NCBI GenBank assembly: GCA_019245115.1
Contig: JAFARZ010000138.1
Location: 1 to 40,652, forward strand
Length of the DNA stretch: 40,652 nucleotides
Direction: 5' to 3'
DNA from: Streptosporangiaceae bacterium
Lineage (GTDB): Bacteria; Actinomycetota; Actinomycetes; Streptosporangiales; Streptosporangiaceae
Shown here: positions 14,993 to 23,440 of the stretch, piece after piece
Layout of the letters: each line of letters begins with the position of its first letter
How positions within the stretch are numbered: the stretch's first letter is position 1
Made by a program: the position numbers and the translations under genes
Notes under the pieces: model-generated
Seen by the model: only the letters and a program-made list of their open reading frames with translations
Database searches by the model: none
Told to the model about the DNA's origin: nothing

Positions 14993-16027
14993 ATGGAGCC
15001 GCTGGAATCACTCGAGGCACAGTCTGTTACACGCATAAATCGCGTTATCTGGGATCTGACCTATGCTTGCCCACTGCGCTGCATTCACTGTTATTCCGAG
15101 TCAGGGCGCCGGCCTGCGCGAATGCTTGATCGCGAACGCATGCGCCAAGTCGCGGAGGTGATCATCGCCATCGGGCCCGAACGCGTGTCCTTCAGCGGCG
15201 GCGAGCCGCTGCTGGCACCGTGGTGGGACGAGGCCGCGAGCCTGCTGCGCGAGGCGGGGATCCCGGTGACCGTCTTCGCGAGCGGGTGGGTGATGGACCA
15301 GAGCGTGGCCGACAGGCTCAGCCAAGCCGTGACCGCGGTGACCGTGAGCGTCGACGGCGCCGACGAACAAACGCACGACGCGATTCGCGGGCGGACTGGC
15401 TCCTACCGGCGAGCCATGGCCGCCCTCGAGCGACTCAGCCGGGTCAAGCTGGCGTGTACGGAACGGGCCGAGCCCTGCTTCCGGCTGGGCATTGACTACA
15501 CCGTCACCCGAAGCGGTTACAGTAATCTCGGCAGTTTCGTGGCCACGGCGACGTCCCGGTTTCCGGGTCTGGACTACGTGCGCTTCGGCGCGGTCATGCC
15601 GGTGGGACTTGGCCAGGAAACCGGCTTTGCCGCCGATGAACTCCTCAGCGACAAAGAACTGGAAGCGCTGGTCGACGCGGAACCGGAACTCAGCTCACGG
15701 GCGAGCAACGGCATCGAGGTTTCCGTCACGGATGTGCGCAGCTTCCTTCCTACCTCGCCATTGAGCGTCGAGGGCGAAGGGATTGCCCAGATCGAACCGG
15801 ATGGCCAGCTCAGGGCGTTCGCGTGTTACGAAGCAAAGGTCGGTAATGTCCTCGACGAGCCGATCGACGTGCTGTGGGGCCGTGCGCTGGCCTGGCGCGC
15901 CAGTCCGTTCGTGCGGGAGCAGACCAATACGATCCATAGCCTGACGGACTGGGCCCGAGCGACCCGCATCCTCGACCGCCGCTACGGATCGGAAGCGGAC
16001 AAGGTCCGTATCGCGCACCGCAAGTGA
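14993..16027 (+). CDS. Radical SAM enzyme with short SPASM/Twitch-like C-terminus
   Basis: 344 residues from ATG 14993, with AGGAG 6 bases upstream. The CxxxCxxC cluster motif is C26-C30-C33 (CPLRCIHC), and the SAM-binding GGEP is at 69-72. The C-terminal part (about 255-290: EPDGQLRAFACYEAKVGNVLDEPIDVLW) has the order of a SPASM/Twitch region but only one cysteine instead of several, so an auxiliary Fe-S cluster is doubtful. Such enzymes typically modify peptides (thioether, epimerisation, C-C bonds). This one may act on the aminoacyl or peptide intermediate of the LanB-like protein. A decayed 5' duplicate of it lies at 16173-16265. Confidence 0.92.
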   Translation: MEPLESLEAQSVTRINRVIWDLTYACPLRCIHCYSESGRRPARMLDRERMRQVAEVIIAIGPERVSFSGGEPLLAPWWDEAASLLREAGIPVTVFASGWVMDQSVADRLSQAVTAVTVSVDGADEQTHDAIRGRTGSYRRAMAALERLSRVKLACTERAEPCFRLGIDYTVTRSGYSNLGSFVATATSRFPGLDYVRFGAVMPVGLGQETGFAADELLSDKELEALVDAEPELSSRASNGIEVSVTDVRSFLPTSPLSVEGEGIAQIEPDGQLRAFACYEAKVGNVLDEPIDVLWGRALAWRASPFVREQTNTIHSLTDWARATRILDRRYGSEADKVRIAHRK

Positions 16028-16055
16028 GGCGCCGGCCGGTTAGCTTGCCGGCACC
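16028..16055 (+). terminator. Weak hairpin after the radical SAM gene
   Basis: GGCGCCGG (16028-16035) can pair with CCGGCACC (16048-16055) with one mismatch and a 12-nt loop, immediately after the radical SAM stop codon. There is no T-tract, so intrinsic termination would be weak. It might partly separate the radical SAM transcript from the downstream genes. Confidence 0.3.
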
Positions 16056-16089
16056 GAATATCCTGTGGGACCTGGGCATATTGCATCTA

Positions 16090-16120
16090 TTGTCACACAA
16101 GTCCCACGAGTTGTTATAGT
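16090..16120 (+). promoter_or_regulatory. Putative promoter before the radical SAM remnant and LanB-like operon
   Basis: TTGTCA (16090-16095) and TATAGT (16115-16120) resemble sigma-70-type -35 and -10 boxes, with a 19-bp spacer (longer than ideal). A transcript starting near 16127 would give a leader of about 45 nt with AGGAG (16162-16166) before ATG 16173. Predicted only. Confidence 0.4.
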
Positions 16121-16172
16121 GACGCTATGCCGTTATTTTGTTATCTTTAACGGGAGCATCCAGGAGCAGGTA

Positions 16173-16265
16173 ATGGAGGCCGAACCCGTTACGCGCATAA
16201 ACCACTACCGTTATTTCGAGTCCGGCTGCCGCCCCGCGCGGATGCTTGCCGGGCCGGGGCATTAG
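16173..16265 (+). pseudogene. 30-codon frame-preserved remnant of a radical SAM gene 5' end
   Basis: The ORF from ATG 16173 to TAG 16263-16265 matches the first 45 codons of the radical SAM gene at 14993 in patches. It shares VTRIN and ESGxRPARML and a nearly identical ribosome binding site (CCAGGAG), and it lacks the segments that hold the three cluster cysteines. All gaps are multiples of three. Codon differences in the matched blocks are mostly synonymous (for example aca/acg, aat/aac, tca/tcc, ggg/ggc, cgg/cgc, cct/ccc, cga/cgg). It therefore looks like a former functional paralogue reduced by in-frame deletions, or a retained mini-peptide. Because it has its own start signals, expression as a 30-residue peptide is possible. 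Confidence 0.7.
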
Positions 16266-16268
16266 GGC

Positions 16269-16352
16269 ATGGGTGGTCCGGCCGTATGGGTGACCGGTCG
16301 GCCCATTGACCGGGACGTTCAGCATCGCGCTGTGATCGGGCGGCCGTGGTGA
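16269..16352 (+). CDS. Very small ORF overlapping the LanB-like start
   Basis: ATG 16269 opens 27 codons ending in Trp, with TGA 16350-16352 overlapping the LanB-like GTG start (GTGA) if GTG 16349 is used. It has no good Shine-Dalgarno sequence and no similarity I recognise. It is listed because tight coupling to a LanB-like gene is where a short scaffold peptide might sit; chance is the leading alternative. Confidence 0.15.
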   Translation: MGGPAVWVTGRPIDRDVQHRAVIGRPW

Positions 16353-18667
16353 CCAGCGAGCGCGCGGACAGCCATCTTGTCCCCCTGCCCGGCAGCGGGT
16401 GGGCGGTCTGGCGGGACGCGCAACTCCGGTCCGCCGGATTCCCCGCCGTAGGCCTGGATCGGTTCTCGGCACCGGAGTGCGCCGCGGCGGCCGATGCTTT
16501 CCTCGACGGGCGGGCCGAGCGGGCGGATGTGGAGGCAGCCCATGCGGCGGCGGTTGCACGAGAGAGTAGGGTGGTGGCGGAAATCGCCGCCGATCCGCTC
16601 TTTCGTGAGGCGCTCACCTGGCAGAACCCTGGCGCTGCCGCCCGTATCGCAATGGAGGCCCCGGCCGGCCAGAGCGCCTGGCAGCGCAGGAACCGGAGTA
16701 AGGCCAAGGACAACCTGATCACCCGGTACTGGCAGCGCTACTGCGGCAAGAACGACACGATCGGTTTCTTCGGGCCGACTACCTGGGTCAGTCTCGATCC
16801 GGAAGCACCCGCTGTGCGCGTCCACCACGGTGACCGCTTGGTCCGGGCCCGCACTGTCTACTTCGAGTACTGGGCGCTGGAAGCCTTCGCCAGCCATCTC
16901 GCCGCTGACCCGCAGATCCGGCCGTGGCTCCCGGTTGGCCCGCAGCCGCACATCACCGTGGACGGCCGCCAGGTGCTGATGCCCGGGCGGGATCCGCTGC
17001 CGCTGAGCGAAGCCGAGGCGGACCTGCTGACCCGCTGCGACGGCCGGACCTCCGCTGCGGCAGTGGCCGGCGGCGCGGAACATGCTCCAGCGCTTGCCCT
17101 GCTCGACGGGCTTGCCGCACGGGACGTGATCTGGTGGGGGGTGAACATGCCGCAGGATCCCAGCGCGGAGGAGGCGCTGCGGGCCACCGTGACCGCCATC
17201 GCCGACCAGGCGGCAAGGGAGCGGGCGCTGGCATGGCTCGCCCGGCTGGACACCGCCCGGGACGCGGTCAGCGCGGCGGCCGGTGACCCGGACAAACTGG
17301 CCGCGGCCCTGGGTCATTTGGATGCGGAGTTCACCAGTATTACTGGCGCCGCGGCTGAGCGCAGGCACGGGCAAATGTATGCGGGCAGGAGGATCTGTTA
17401 CGAAGAGACGGTCCGCGATGTCGAGGTGACCTTCGGCGGGCCAGTGCTCGAGGCGATGGCCGGACCCTTCGGCGGGGTGCTGCTGCCCGCGGCGAGGTGG
17501 GTGTCGGCGGCCCTGGCGGGCGCCTACACGCGAGCATTCGCGAAGCTGTATGCGGATCTTGGCGGGCCCCGCACGGCAGGGATTCCGCTGGACCGGTTCT
17601 GGACGGCCGCCCTGCCGCTGCTCACCGATTCAGGGCCGGTCGTCAGTGGTGTCGCCGACGAGTTCACAACGCGCTGGGCCACCCTTTTCGCCCTGGACCA
17701 GCTGCCGCCAGGAACCCACCGGATAACGCTGTCCAGCGCCGAGCTGGCAGGGCCGGCAGCAGAGCTGTTCGCCGCACCACGGCCGGCCTGGGCCGGAGCC
17801 CGGATTCACAGCCCGGATCTGCACATCTGCGCGGGGAGCGTGACGGCGCTCGCCCGTGGTGAGTTCACGATCGTCCTCGGTGAACTACACGCGATGTGGC
17901 CAACGCTGGACAATGCGTCGGTCGCCGACCGCCACCCCGAACCGGCCAGGCTACGGGCCGCCGCGGCCGCCGATATCGGCCCGCAGATCGTCCCGTTCTA
18001 CGCAAGCTGGTGCCCGCAGGCCACTCCTCGCATGGCTTCCGTCCGGTCTGATGACTACCAGCTCGCCTTCACGCCCGAGTCAGGCGCCGACCCGGCCAGG
18101 CTGCTCCCGGCGATGACGATCACCGTGACCGAGCAAGACGGGGAACTGATCGCGGCGGCCCGGGACGGCCGCCGGTGGCCACTGCTCGCGATGTTCGCAA
18201 TACCCATTGCCTGGTCGGGCAGTGACCTGTTCAAACCGGCCAGACCCGGTCGCCACAGCCCGCGAATCACCATTGACCGGCTGGTGGTGGCCAGGGAGAG
18301 CTGGCGCACAACCGTCGCCGAGGCATGGCCAACCAGATCCGGCGGGCTGCCCGAGTACCTCGCGGCTCGTCGTCTGCGGCGGGCGCTTGGCCTGCCGGAG
18401 AAGCTTTTCGTCAAGATAAGCACCGAGGTCAAGCCGGTCTATGTCGACCTGACCAGCCCCCGTTATGTGTCCGCGCTCGCCACGATGCTGAGAGCCGCAC
18501 GTAACCGAGCGGGCGACGACGTAGCGGTGGTGATGACCGAACTGCTGCCCAGTCCCGACCAGGCATGGCTCCCGGGCCCAGGCGGCCAGCGCTACTTCAG
18601 CGAGCTGCGGGTCCAGGTGCGGGACCCGGTACCGGCCGATGGCGTTAACCGCATGGAGGATCGATGA
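16346..18667 (+). CDS. LanB-like protein: lantibiotic dehydratase N-terminal domain only
   Basis: 773 residues from GTG 16346 (16349 is equally possible). The characteristic patch KDNLITRYWQRYCGKNDTIG followed by FFGP (about 120-144) belongs to the glutamylation domain of class I lantibiotic dehydratases (Lant_dehydr_N). Full LanB enzymes are about 1000 residues, with a separate elimination domain of about 250-300 residues at the C-terminus. Here that part is missing, and no second gene supplies it. Short LanB proteins without elimination activity include peptide aminoacyl-tRNA ligases, which extend a scaffold peptide with a tRNA-bound amino acid. That is the more likely role, using aminoacyl-tRNA. 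No convincing scaffold peptide gene was identified (see the small ORFs at 4163 and 16173). Overlaps ligase 2 by ATGA. Confidence 0.85.
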   Translation: MVTSERADSHLVPLPGSGWAVWRDAQLRSAGFPAVGLDRFSAPECAAAADAFLDGRAERADVEAAHAAAVARESRVVAEIAADPLFREALTWQNPGAAARIAMEAPAGQSAWQRRNRSKAKDNLITRYWQRYCGKNDTIGFFGPTTWVSLDPEAPAVRVHHGDRLVRARTVYFEYWALEAFASHLAADPQIRPWLPVGPQPHITVDGRQVLMPGRDPLPLSEAEADLLTRCDGRTSAAAVAGGAEHAPALALLDGLAARDVIWWGVNMPQDPSAEEALRATVTAIADQAARERALAWLARLDTARDAVSAAAGDPDKLAAALGHLDAEFTSITGAAAERRHGQMYAGRRICYEETVRDVEVTFGGPVLEAMAGPFGGVLLPAARWVSAALAGAYTRAFAKLYADLGGPRTAGIPLDRFWTAALPLLTDSGPVVSGVADEFTTRWATLFALDQLPPGTHRITLSSAELAGPAAELFAAPRPAWAGARIHSPDLHICAGSVTALARGEFTIVLGELHAMWPTLDNASVADRHPEPARLRAAAAADIGPQIVPFYASWCPQATPRMASVRSDDYQLAFTPESGADPARLLPAMTITVTEQDGELIAAARDGRRWPLLAMFAIPIAWSGSDLFKPARPGRHSPRITIDRLVVARESWRTTVAEAWPTRSGGLPEYLAARRLRRALGLPEKLFVKISTEVKPVYVDLTSPRYVSALATMLRAARNRAGDDVAVVMTELLPSPDQAWLPGPGGQRYFSELRVQVRDPVPADGVNRMEDR

Positions 18668-20304
18668 ACGACGCGACCCAGGCTCATCAGGCGTATTACC
18701 GGGCTGGGTGGTGGCGGGACGAGACCTTCCTCGACGACCTGGATCGCCACGCGAGGGAACGGCCGGGCAAGACAGCGGTGATCGGGCACCACCTCGCCAC
18801 CGGGCGGACTGACAAGATCGACTACGCGGAGCTGTCCCGGCTGACCGACCGGATGGCCCACGGCCTAGTGAATCTCGGAGTGCATCCTGGTGAGTGCGTC
18901 GGCGTCCTGCTGCCCGATATCTGGCAGATGCTCCCGTTCACCCTGGCCTGCATCAAGGCAGGCGTACGGATCGTTCCGATCCCCCCGGAGTTCGGGCGCG
19001 CCGAGATGGAGTTCGCGCTCCGGCTGACCGATGTCCGGTTGCTCATCGCGGCCACCGAAACGTTCGGGGGGCGCTCGGCCGATATGGCGCTTGCGCTCTC
19101 CCGCGACATCGGCCTGCCCGAACGCATCGTGGTGTTCGGCGATGGCCGGCCGCCTGGCACGCTGTCGTTCGCCGAGCAGTTTCTGACCGAGCACGGTCGC
19201 CCGGAGGGTGAGCTGACCGCTCGCCCCGGGGGTGAGCTGGCCGGCCGCCGCCTGGGCCCGGACGAGCCATTCATGGTCCTGTTCACCTCCGGGACGACCG
19301 GCACCACCAAAGCGCCCGTGCACAGCCAGAACACGCTGTACGCCGAGATCCGCGGATACGCGGGGGCACTCGGCTTCGACCGGACGCTGGTCAACACCAC
19401 AGCGCACAGCAACATGTACCGCGCGGGGCTGGTGACTCGGTTGCTGACCTCGCTGGTTCTCGGCGGCACCGCCGTCTGCCTGGACACCTGGGATCCGGCA
19501 GCAAGCCTTGAGCTGATCGTGCGGCACGGCGTCACCACCTTCTACGGCTCACCGCACTTCGTGCGCGAACTGCTGGCCGCCGCCCGCTCTCGCCCACCGG
19601 GGGCCACCCATCTCGCCAGCATCGTCTCCGGTTCAGCGCCGGTGCCACCGCAACTCCTCGACGAGGTCCGGGCGGCGCTCGGCGTGCGGATGTTCGCGCT
19701 GTGGGGTATGACCGAGAACGGGGCGGTCACGTGTACCCAGCCGGCCGATCCCGAAGACTGGCCGGCGCACAGCGATGGACGGCCCACCGGGGGAATGGAG
19801 ATCCGGATCGATCCGGTGGATGGCCTGGAGAAGGGGGCAGGTGCGCTGTGGGTCCGCGGTCCGGCCCAGTGCCTCGGCTACTACAAGCAGGACGACATCT
19901 ACGCCGCCGAACTCGATGTGGACGGCTGGTTCAATACCGGCGATCTGGTCCGCGACGACGGGCGGGGTGGTATCCGCATGATCGGCCGGACCAAGGACAT
20001 CATCATCTACCAGAGCGCGAACGTGCCGGTCGCCGAGATTGAGGCAGTGCTCGGAAAGCACCCGAGGGTGGCGGACGTCGCGCTTATCGGCATTCCGGAT
20101 CCGGCGACGGACGAACGGATCTGTGCGGTCGTGACGGCCGCGGCCGGATCGCCGCCGACACTCGCGGAACTGAGGGATTTCCTGCGCGATGCCGGGATCA
20201 GCGAATGGTACTGGCCGGAGCAGATGGAGGTGCTCGATGACATGCCGCGGACGCCGATGGGAAAGATTCGCAAGGCCGATCTCAGGAAGCGCTATGCGGC
20301 ATGA
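18664..20304 (+). CDS. Acyl-adenylate-forming ligase 2 (AMP-binding)
   Basis: 546 residues from ATG 18664 (ATGA overlap with the LanB-like gene). FTSGTTGTTKAPVHSQNTLY is at about 206-225, WGMTENG at about 346-352 and GWFNTGDLVRDDGRGG near 421. The hinge GRTKDIIIYQSANVPVAEIE and the catalytic lysine in TPMGKIRKADLRKRY (about 532) follow. It is a paralogue of ligase 1: the N-terminal block (YYRAGWWRDETFLDDL) and many motifs coincide, but the start is about 18 residues shorter. Two activating enzymes imply two acyl building blocks, or one acid activated at two stages. The next gene, a methyltransferase, again overlaps by ATGA. Confidence 0.93.
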   Translation: MNDATQAHQAYYRAGWWRDETFLDDLDRHARERPGKTAVIGHHLATGRTDKIDYAELSRLTDRMAHGLVNLGVHPGECVGVLLPDIWQMLPFTLACIKAGVRIVPIPPEFGRAEMEFALRLTDVRLLIAATETFGGRSADMALALSRDIGLPERIVVFGDGRPPGTLSFAEQFLTEHGRPEGELTARPGGELAGRRLGPDEPFMVLFTSGTTGTTKAPVHSQNTLYAEIRGYAGALGFDRTLVNTTAHSNMYRAGLVTRLLTSLVLGGTAVCLDTWDPAASLELIVRHGVTTFYGSPHFVRELLAAARSRPPGATHLASIVSGSAPVPPQLLDEVRAALGVRMFALWGMTENGAVTCTQPADPEDWPAHSDGRPTGGMEIRIDPVDGLEKGAGALWVRGPAQCLGYYKQDDIYAAELDVDGWFNTGDLVRDDGRGGIRMIGRTKDIIIYQSANVPVAEIEAVLGKHPRVADVALIGIPDPATDERICAVVTAAAGSPPTLAELRDFLRDAGISEWYWPEQMEVLDDMPRTPMGKIRKADLRKRYAA

Positions 20305-21128
20305 GTGCGGTTTCGGTCAATGCCGACCGTTATGCGTCACTTGAGTATCAGGGCATCTACCTGCGCAATGAGTGGGGTGACGTCCTCTTCCCTGACCTGC
20401 GCCCCGACGGCGCCGAAACTTCAGCAGAAGCGGAGCCCCTGAAACCGGACGAGCTCATCGGCGATGGCCGGCCCGGGCGCTTCTACCAGCGGACCGCGGC
20501 CATCACGGCTACCTGGGCCGAGGGCCTGGGCATCACCGCACGCCGGGTCTGTGACGTGGGTGGCAGCACCGGCCGCCTGCTGCACGATCTGGCCAGGCGC
20601 CTGCCCGACGCGGAGGAACTGGTGCTGGCCGAGCCGTCGGCCGCCTTCTGCACGTGGGCCAGGCGACTGCTGCTTGGTGAAGATTTCGACCGGTGGGTGC
20701 CCATGCCTGGCCCTACCTTGCGGACCGACCACCGGCGGGTCGAACCCACCTGCCTGCCCAAGCCGATACCGCAAGCGCTCGTCTACCAAGTCACCGCGTC
20801 GGATATACCCAGGCCCGAAGGCTACTTCGACGTCGTGACGTGCGCGAACGTCCTCGACCGGGTGGACGACCCCGCGGCGTTCGCGGGCGAGCTGACACGC
20901 CTGCTGCGGCCGGGCGGTCTCCTGGTCATCGCAAGCCCGATGCATTTCGACGAGCATTACACCAGCCGGGACAGGTGGATTGGTGACGTGCATGAGGTCC
21001 TCGATCCCGCTTACTGGCACGTGGACGACCGCGAGGTAGACGTGCGCTATGAGGTCTGGCAGACGCGGCGCCGGATCATCTCCTATCTCAGCCAGGTAGT
21101 GGGGGCGGTCAGACGAGCTGAATCATGA
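20301..21128 (+). CDS. Class I SAM-dependent methyltransferase (LanB-like operon)
   Basis: 275 residues from ATG 20301 (ATGA overlap with ligase 2). Motif I is VCDVGGSTGRLLHDLARRL at about 87-105, with EPSA near 120, YFDVVTCANVLDRVDDPAAF (motif IV region, about 174-193) and LTRLLRPGGLLVIASPMH (about 198-215). The N-terminal 50 residues (DVLFPDLRP, RFYQRTAAITATW) are not typical of the common families. I cannot name the substrate. The stop overlaps the convergent PF04672-type methyltransferase gene by 6 bp. Confidence 0.85.
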   Translation: MSAVSVNADRYASLEYQGIYLRNEWGDVLFPDLRPDGAETSAEAEPLKPDELIGDGRPGRFYQRTAAITATWAEGLGITARRVCDVGGSTGRLLHDLARRLPDAEELVLAEPSAAFCTWARRLLLGEDFDRWVPMPGPTLRTDHRRVEPTCLPKPIPQALVYQVTASDIPRPEGYFDVVTCANVLDRVDDPAAFAGELTRLLRPGGLLVIASPMHFDEHYTSRDRWIGDVHEVLDPAYWHVDDREVDVRYEVWQTRRRIISYLSQVVGAVRRAES

Positions 21129-21941
21129 AGCAAGCGGCTTGCGTCCGACTCCGGCCAGGATGCACCCGCCGTCTCGGTTGGAAGGCGAAGCCGTGCCGCG
21201 GGTGGCCGGATCCCACTCCCGGGCATCGACCAGGCCCGGGCCGACGAGCTCCAATCCCCCGAAGAACCCCGCGATCTGCTTCGGGGAATGGTTGTACAGC
21301 GTGCCCGCCTTGTACTCGCGGTTCAGCGTCCCGCCGGTCTCCTCGTCTCCTGCGCTCACGCTCATCACCACGTAGCTACCGGGCACGATGGATTCCGTCA
21401 GTTCAGCGGCGACCTTGTGAGCGGTGCCGAAGTCGAAGAAGTGCAAGACCAGAGCGAGGATGACGGCGACGGGTTCCCCGGCCCGGAACAGCCCGGTCCG
21501 TGCGGCGGCAGCGAGAACGGCGGCCGGGTCACGCAGGTCCGCTTCAATAGCGGCCACCCCGGTGCCGGCCAGCAGGGCTTGCGCGCGCGCTACGACCGCC
21601 GGGTCATTGTCCGCGTAAACGATCCGGCAGGCCGGGTCGTCGTCATGTGCGACCTCGTGGGTGTTGCGGGCCGTGGGCAGTCCGGAGCCGATGTCGAGGA
21701 ACTGGCGTATCCCCTGCCGGGCCAGCCAGCCGACGGCCCGTGACAGGAACAGCCGGTTCTCCCGGACCAGGACGGGCATCGAAGGGAAGCGCTGGATCAT
21801 GCGCTCGGCTTCACCCCGGTCGACGGCGAAATTATCCGTCCCGCCAAGCAAGTAGTCGTAGACTCGAGCGATGCTCGGCCTGGTCGCGTCCTGGCCCGCG
21901 ACCGCAGGGTCGGCGCTGTCCTTGTCCTCCCGTGTTGCCAT
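21123..21941 (-). CDS. Actinobacterial S-adenosyl methyltransferase (PF04672/DUF574 family)
   Basis: 272 residues if ATG 21941 is used (the frame extends to 21989). The family signature is RPSIARVYDYLLGGTDNFAVDR (about 20-42), followed by FLSRAVGWLARQGIRQFLDIGSGLPT, CRIVYADNDPAVVARA, and a late ALVLHFFDF segment. This family is very abundant in Streptomyces and relatives, usually annotated as SAM-dependent methyltransferases, with few members characterised. It is convergent with the preceding methyltransferase and divergent from the P450 gene. It may belong to the cluster or be a neighbour with no part in the pathway. Confidence 0.93.
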   Translation of the reverse strand: MATREDKDSADPAVAGQDATRPSIARVYDYLLGGTDNFAVDRGEAERMIQRFPSMPVLVRENRLFLSRAVGWLARQGIRQFLDIGSGLPTARNTHEVAHDDDPACRIVYADNDPAVVARAQALLAGTGVAAIEADLRDPAAVLAAAARTGLFRAGEPVAVILALVLHFFDFGTAHKVAAELTESIVPGSYVVMSVSAGDEETGGTLNREYKAGTLYNHSPKQIAGFFGGLELVGPGLVDAREWDPATRGTASPSNRDGGCILAGVGRKPLAS

Positions 21942-22117
21942 TGACGCCCCGTCATCGCATCCCGCGCGGCCACCGACAGCGAACCACATATGCGGGAAAC
22001 GTGCAAGATCGGCCTAAATTACATAGTGCCGCGCCGCAAACGACCTTGATAGCATTTGTCGAAAATTACCTGACGGACGGGACGGGCCGCCCGGATGGCT
22101 GACGGACGACCGCCGGA

Positions 22118-22153
22118 CAGCAACCCGAAAGGAAACAGCAACCCGAAAGGAAC
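22118..22153 (+). repeat. Two tandem copies of an 18-bp unit upstream of the P450 gene
   Basis: cagcaacccgaaaggaaa at 22118-22135 is followed directly by a copy differing in the last base (22136-22153). It lies in the 238-bp divergent spacer between the DUF574-type methyltransferase and the P450, 26 bp before the P450 start. Direct repeats at this place could be an activator binding site. Confidence 0.7.
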
Positions 22154-22179
22154 CGGCACGCGCTATGTGAGGAGTCGCC

Positions 22180-23415
22180 TTGACGCTGACTCATCTTCCG
22201 GACCAGGCCCTCGGGGACATCCCGTTCTACCCGATGACCCGCGCTGCTAGCTGCCCGCTGGATCCGGCTCCCGTGCTCAGCGACCTGCGAGCTAAGGTGC
22301 CGTTTGCCCGGGTCCGGCTGTGGGACGGCAGCACGGCATGGCTGGTGACCCGGCACGCCGAACAGCGTGCCCTGCTGGCCGACCCGCGGGTCAGCGCGGA
22401 CCCGTATCGGCCGGGCTACCCCTTCCAGAGCCAGGGCCTGCGGGACATCACCGATGAGACGCAAACCTTCCTTAACATGGATGATCCCGAGCATGCCCGG
22501 CTGCGCCGGATGGTCGCCGGAACGTTCACCGTCCGGCGGATCGAGGGAATGCGGCCCGTGGTCCGCAAGATAGCCGACGATCTCATCAGCGATCTGCTGG
22601 CCGGCCCGAGGCCGGCCGATCTGGTGTCGCGGTTCGCCCTGCCCGTTCCGTCTCTGGTTATCTGCCACCTGCTCGGTATTCCTTACGCTGACCGCGACTT
22701 TTTTCAGCTCGCCAGCGCGACGCTCATTAGTCGTGAAACCTCTACCGCGGCCATGAAGGACACCATGGCAGAGGTGAGCGGCTACCTTGAGCAGCTGATC
22801 AGCCGCAAGCTTGCCGCGCCGGCCGACGACCTGCTATCCCGCCTGACCAGCGAACAAATTCAGACCGGTCAGATGACCCGGCAGGAGCTAGTCAAGCTGG
22901 CCCATCTTCTGCTGCTCGCGGGGCACGAGACCACTGCCAATATGATCACGCTTGGCACGCTGACGCTGCTGCGCAATCCTGGCCAGCTCGCCCAGCTGCG
23001 GAACGCCGATGACCCCAAGCTACTCGCCGGGGCTGTCGAGGAGCTCCTGCGCTACCTATCCATTATCCATACCGGCCTGCGCCGACTGGCCCTGGAAGAC
23101 ATCGAGATCGCCGGGCAGGTGATCCGCGCTGGCGAGGGCCTGGTCATCCCCATCGAAGCCGCAAACCGCGACGAGACGGTATTCCCTCGCGCGGGGATGC
23201 TCGATATCCGTCGTAACGCCCGCCAGCACATCGCATTCGGATTCGGCGTGCACCAGTGCGTCGGCCAGCAGCTGGCCCGGGTGGAACTCCAGGTTGCCTA
23301 CGCCGCCTTGTATCGCCGGATCCCGACGCTGGCCCTGGCCGTCGATCCCGGTGATATCCGGTTCAAGCATGACGGGCTCATCTACGGCGTCCATGAACTG
23401 CCCGTGACCTGGTAA
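22180..23415 (+). CDS. Cytochrome P450
   Basis: 411 residues. The start is TTG 22180, chosen because GAGGAG lies 6 bases upstream and no ATG fits the conserved N-terminus (DQALGDIPFYPMTRAASCPLDPAP). Oxygen-activation motif AGHETT is at about 247-252, the K-helix E..R in EELLRYL near 287-293, and heme loop FGFGVHQCVGQQLAR with Cys360 as the thiolate ligand. Size and motifs fit actinobacterial class I P450s such as the CYP105/107 groups. It would hydroxylate or oxidatively couple the product. The ferredoxin gene follows 25 bp downstream, as its electron donor. No ferredoxin reductase is in the window. Confidence 0.94.
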   Translation: MTLTHLPDQALGDIPFYPMTRAASCPLDPAPVLSDLRAKVPFARVRLWDGSTAWLVTRHAEQRALLADPRVSADPYRPGYPFQSQGLRDITDETQTFLNMDDPEHARLRRMVAGTFTVRRIEGMRPVVRKIADDLISDLLAGPRPADLVSRFALPVPSLVICHLLGIPYADRDFFQLASATLISRETSTAAMKDTMAEVSGYLEQLISRKLAAPADDLLSRLTSEQIQTGQMTRQELVKLAHLLLLAGHETTANMITLGTLTLLRNPGQLAQLRNADDPKLLAGAVEELLRYLSIIHTGLRRLALEDIEIAGQVIRAGEGLVIPIEAANRDETVFPRAGMLDIRRNARQHIAFGFGVHQCVGQQLARVELQVAYAALYRRIPTLALAVDPGDIRFKHDGLIYGVHELPVTW

Positions 23416-23440
23416 CCAGAATGACTTGAGGGAGCAACTT

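Noticed and set aside
5404..20304. PKS or NRPS modules
   Set aside because: No ketosynthase, acyltransferase, condensation or carrier-protein motifs were seen; the adenylating enzymes are stand-alone acyl ligases.
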